NCBI GenBank assembly: GCA_947245315.1
Contig: CAMXNV010000074.1
Span: 1 to 9,866, forward strand
Length of the DNA: 9,866 bases
Origin: an uncultured Oscillibacter sp.
Lineage (GTDB): Bacteria; Bacillota; Clostridia; Oscillospirales; Oscillospiraceae
Reading direction: 5' to 3'
Part shown: one piece after another, positions 8,501 through 9,866 of the stretch
Layout: each line of letters starts with the position of its first letter
Position numbering within the stretch: the stretch's first letter is position 1
Notes under the pieces: model-generated
Databases searched by the model: none
What the model was told of the DNA's origin: nothing
The model's input: only the letters and a program-made list of their open reading frames with translations
Made by a program: the position numbers and the translations under genes

Positions 8501-9143
8501 GCCCGCCAAGCTGACGGCTACCCAGCTCAAGGGCCGCCTCCTGGACCAGGAGATTGCGGAGAACGCGGCCCATACGCCCTACCTCCGTCCCCTGAGCCAG
8601 CCCAAATTCCGGCAGGAGCGCCGGGGCCTCACCCCGGCGGAGCGGGGCTCCGCCACCCACTTGGTGCTCCAGTACCTGGACTTCGGGAACCCGGACGTGC
8701 CCGCCCAGATCGCCGCCCTGACGGGCAAGGGGCTTCTCACCCCGGAGCAGGGAGCGGCAGTGGACGTGCCCGCCCTCCGGCGGCTCCTGAACTCCCCCCT
8801 GGCGGAGGAGCTCCGGGCGGCGGAGGCGGCGGGCCGGAAGCCCCTCCGGGAGTATCGGTTCACCCTCCTGATCCCCGCCCGGGAGTATGATTCCCAGGCC
8901 TCGGAGGAGGACGCGATTCTCCTCCAGGGCGTGGCGGACTGCTGCTTCGAGACGGCGGAGGGCCTGGCGGTGGTGGACTTCAAGACGGACCGGGTCTTTT
9001 CCCAGAAGGACATCCGCCTCCGGGCGGAGCACTACCGCCCCCAGCTGAAGGCCTACAGCCTGGCCCTGAGCCGGGTTCTGGAGCGCCCGGTGACCCGCCG
9101 GATTCTCTACTTCCTCACCCCCGCCCAGTCGGTGGAGGTCTAA
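5580..9143 (+). CDS. addA: AddA, helicase-nuclease subunit of AddAB (UvrD/RecB family)
   Basis: This 1187-residue protein (B. subtilis AddA has about 1230) is the 3'-to-5' translocating motor and second nuclease of AddAB. Superfamily 1A helicase motifs run in order: Q motif TPQQRAAVEN (6-15), Walker A AAAGSGKT (24-31), motif Ia with ITYTRAAAAELR, motif II DEYQDT (398-403), motif III GDVKQSIYRFR (425-435), motif IV QNFRSR (467-472), motif V MSIHKSKGLEF (770-780) and motif VI YVAMTRPKEKL with R852. The C-terminal RecB-type nuclease has H1027 (GSATH), D1120 (GVADC), D1133 and K1135 (VVDFKTD) and Q1155..Y1159 (QLKAY). All key residues are present, so an active enzyme is expected. It starts at ATG 5580, overlapping the end of addB by 10 bp, as usual for this operon, and implies equimolar synthesis. 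It is followed by a hairpin-rich gap and the convergent recR. Confidence 0.98.
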   Translation: MPVTLTPQQRAAVENRGGSLLVSAAAGSGKTRVLVDRLFRYVTEERRNVDDFLIITYTRAAAAELRGKIAAELSRRMGEDPGDSHLRRQLLRVYQADIKTVDAFCTALLRENTHLLAQEGDRHALTPDFRVLDDGEADLIRRRCLDRVLAAFYEDLTPGGEQLADTLGAGRDDGALVELVLDLYDKLQSHASPADWLRRSRAAWENPAPSFDETPYAQALLGTLRRRAAHWGDQLRQAAGRTEGDPALSSGYGAKFLEAAQGFQDLSAAPGWEEARRLSAVSFPKLTTPKGRKEDPLVVSLKRTWEGAKDALKPLQSWLDVTGEEALEDLRAVAPAMLALLDLTADFSAAFRAEKLRLNAADFSDQEHLALTLLTGPEGAPTELGEQVAARYTEILVDEYQDTNEVQNAIFRAVSKEGKNLFTVGDVKQSIYRFRLADPGIFLAKFASFRPHTEAREGEDRKLVLSQNFRSRREILDAANFVFENILSVEMGELDYNEDSALHFGAAYYPPRTDCETEFHLLTARRKSAEDPRPVKKLTAEARFVARRIRELLDTGYPVTDEDGTLRPCKPEDIVILMRSPGSRTEVFAGALAERDIPCSFQEDSGFFDAMEVSTATALLALIDNPRQDVPLISVLRSPIFGFTPDQLTEVRTAAPDGDFYQAVCASPLPECRAFLETLNDLRLAARDMSVHRLLWHIYNRLNLLGLYGAMDHGPERRENLISLARQAEKFEAGGCRGLFAFVTQLRRLLEAGRAPAASSGTSAGGVRLMSIHKSKGLEFPIVILADLDHAFSRQDFDTPVLVHPALGLGPPRVDLERRIRYSTLARTAIEETLRRENLSEEQRVLYVAMTRPKEKLILVESLYFAETRLQRLAASAACPVPPETVASCRTFGEWLLLPLLCRPEAEALRDLAGAEVPLLAPGPSPWRVELHDSGDFAAPPLRPGVSEEAEAPQVPFDPALLSFTYPYQRESALPAKLTATQLKGRLLDQEIAENAAHTPYLRPLSQPKFRQERRGLTPAERGSATHLVLQYLDFGNPDVPAQIAALTGKGLLTPEQGAAVDVPALRRLLNSPLAEELRAAEAAGRKPLREYRFTLLIPAREYDSQASEEDAILLQGVADCCFETAEGLAVVDFKTDRVFSQKDIRLRAEHYRPQLKAYSLALSRVLERPVTRRILYFLTPAQSVEV

Positions 9144-9210
9144 AGCCCGCCGCCGCCCCGGCGGCCCGGCCCCCAGGGTCTCCCTCGGCTTCCAATAGAA
9201 CAAACCAAAA

Positions 9211-9242
9211 CGGCGGTTCCCCGGCAACCCAAGGAACCGCCG
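9211..9242 (-). terminator. 10-bp hairpin, possible backup terminator downstream of recR
   Basis: CGGCGGTTCC (9211-9220) pairs perfectly with GGAACCGCCG (9233-9242) around a 12-base loop. On the minus strand it is followed by TTTTGGTTTGTTC, a broken U-rich tract, so it could stop transcripts that escape the first recR terminator. On the plus strand it is followed by C/G-rich sequence and would not be a classic terminator for addA. Confidence 0.5.
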
Positions 9243-9255
9243 CCCCGCCGCGGAT

Positions 9256-9287
9256 AAAAAAGACCTGCCATGAAAATGGCAGGTCTT
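9256..9287 (-). terminator. Intrinsic terminator of recR
   Basis: AAGACCTGCCAT (9260-9271) and ATGGCAGGTCTT (9276-9287) form a perfect 12-bp stem with a GAAA tetraloop on the plus strand (TTTC on the minus strand). Read on the minus strand, the GC-rich core of the stem runs into six T residues (complement of 9256-9261), a textbook Rho-independent terminator starting 6 bases after the recR stop. On the plus strand the stem is followed by GCA and only four T residues (9291-9294), so it may act weakly for the addB-addA transcript as well. Confidence 0.85.
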
Positions 9288-9293
9288 GCATTT

Positions 9294-9866
9294 TCAAATT
9301 TCCCTCCGCCCCTCCAGGGCCCGGGTCAGCGTAGCCTCGTCGGCGAATTCCAGATGGCTCCCCACGGGGATGCCGTAGGCCAGCCGCGTCACCCGGACGC
9401 CAAAGGGCTTCAGCAGCCGCGCGATATACATAGCCGTGGCCTCGCCCTCGGTGTCGGGGTTGGTGGCCATGATGACTTCCTTCACCTCGCCCTGGGCCAC
9501 CCGCTCCAGGAGGGCCTTGATGGTGAGGTCGTCGGGCCCCACGCGGTTCATGGGGGAGATGACGCCGTGGAGCACGTGGTAATGGCCGTTGAACTCCCGG
9601 CTGCGCTCGATGGCGGCCACGTCCCGGGGGTCGGCCACGACGCAGACGACGCTGCCGTCCCGCTTGGCCGAAGCGCAGATGGGGCACAGCCCTCCGCTGG
9701 TGAAGTTCCGGCACACGGGACAGCAGGTGATGCTCCGCTTGGCATCGACAATCGCGTCGGCGAACTCCTGGGCCTCGGCCTCGGGCAGGCCCAGGATGAA
9801 GAAGGCCAGCCGCTGGGCGGACTTGCCGCCGATGCCCGGCAGGCGGGCGAACTGCTCCACCAGCTT
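9294..9866 (-). CDS. recR: Recombination mediator RecR (start cut off at the right edge)
   Basis: 190 codons plus a TGA stop are visible; the frame continues past the window edge. RecR is normally about 198-200 residues, so only about ten N-terminal residues are missing. A GTG codon at 9858-9860 is in frame but corresponds to an internal Val of the conserved N-terminus, so it is not taken as the start. Within the visible part, in order: a helix-hairpin-helix LPGIGGKSAQRL (9-20), a four-cysteine zinc motif C49, C52, C61, C64 (CPVC...CPIC), a Toprim domain (VCVVADPRDVAAIE, ATNPDTEGEATAMY at 134-147) and the C-terminal Walker B-like end LEFADEATLTRALEGRREI. RecR works with RecO and RecF to load RecA at single-strand gaps and forms a ring clamp on DNA. 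In many bacteria it follows dnaX and ybaB/ebfC, which would lie to the right. It converges on addA and has its own terminator. Confidence 0.97.
   Translation of the reverse strand, partial: KLVEQFARLPGIGGKSAQRLAFFILGLPEAEAQEFADAIVDAKRSITCCPVCRNFTSGGLCPICASAKRDGSVVCVVADPRDVAAIERSREFNGHYHVLHGVISPMNRVGPDDLTIKALLERVAQGEVKEVIMATNPDTEGEATAMYIARLLKPFGVRVTRLAYGIPVGSHLEFADEATLTRALEGRREI

Larger units (their letters stand above)
9144..9293. other. Convergent intergenic region between addA and recR
   Basis: No gene is seen here. The gap contains a short GC-only inverted repeat just after addA (GCCGCC 9149-9154 and GGCGGC 9160-9165), then two longer hairpins described separately. Its right half is richer in A and T than the flanking genes, as expected of a transcription-termination region. 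Confidence 0.7.

Noticed and set aside
2266..9143. Many AGCGG pentamers that could be Bacillus-type Chi sites
   Set aside because: A 5-base G/C-rich word is expected very often in this composition, and the Chi sequence of this organism is unknown.
9149..9165. Short GC-only inverted repeat just after the addA stop as an addA terminator
   Set aside because: Only a 6-bp stem with no following T-run; such repeats are expected by chance in sequence this GC-rich.
9629..9640. RecR Toprim motif reads VVADPRD, with Ala where some homologues have Glu
   Set aside because: Toprim residues here vary in RecR (Bacillus has VVQDPKD), and RecR does not use this site catalytically, so it is not a defect.

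Overview
The window is very GC-rich (well over 60% by eye, codon third positions almost all G or C) and reads like a chromosomal segment of a high-GC clostridial Firmicute, for example an Oscillospiraceae/Flavonifractor-type gut anaerobe. This rests on three things: the Firmicutes-type AddAB pair instead of RecBCD, strong AGGAGG ribosome binding sites, and a Bacillus-like RecR. The assignment is an inference; no rRNA or tRNA marker is present.

Region 1 (1-2069, minus strand) is the start of a phage DNA-packaging and head module, transcribed leftward: terminase small subunit, terminase large subunit (overlapping by 11 bp), then the N-terminal part of a probable portal protein that runs off the left edge. 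The terminase is of the SPP1/PBSX (XtmA/XtmB) kind and all its catalytic motifs are intact. No integrase, repressor, lysis gene or attachment repeat is visible.

Region 2 (2070-2265) is a 196-bp divergent intergenic gap with an A/T-rich island and an extended -10 promoter for the rightward genes.

Region 3 (2266-9143, plus strand) is the addB-addA operon. The two genes overlap by 10 bp and encode both subunits of the AddAB helicase-nuclease, which resects double-strand breaks to load RecA and degrades linear foreign DNA. The AddB iron-sulfur cysteines, the nuclease motifs of both subunits and the AddA helicase motifs are all present.

Region 4 (9144-9293) is a convergent intergenic gap with two hairpins, the second a clear intrinsic terminator for the minus strand. 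Region 5 (9294-9866, minus strand) is recR, missing only its first few codons at the right edge. RecR and AddAB both serve recombinational repair but face each other and are not co-transcribed.

The main point of interest is a phage packaging module placed immediately beside, and divergent from, the host double-strand-break repair operon, with base composition matching the host. The housekeeping genes themselves look ordinary. I found no convincing undescribed system in this window.
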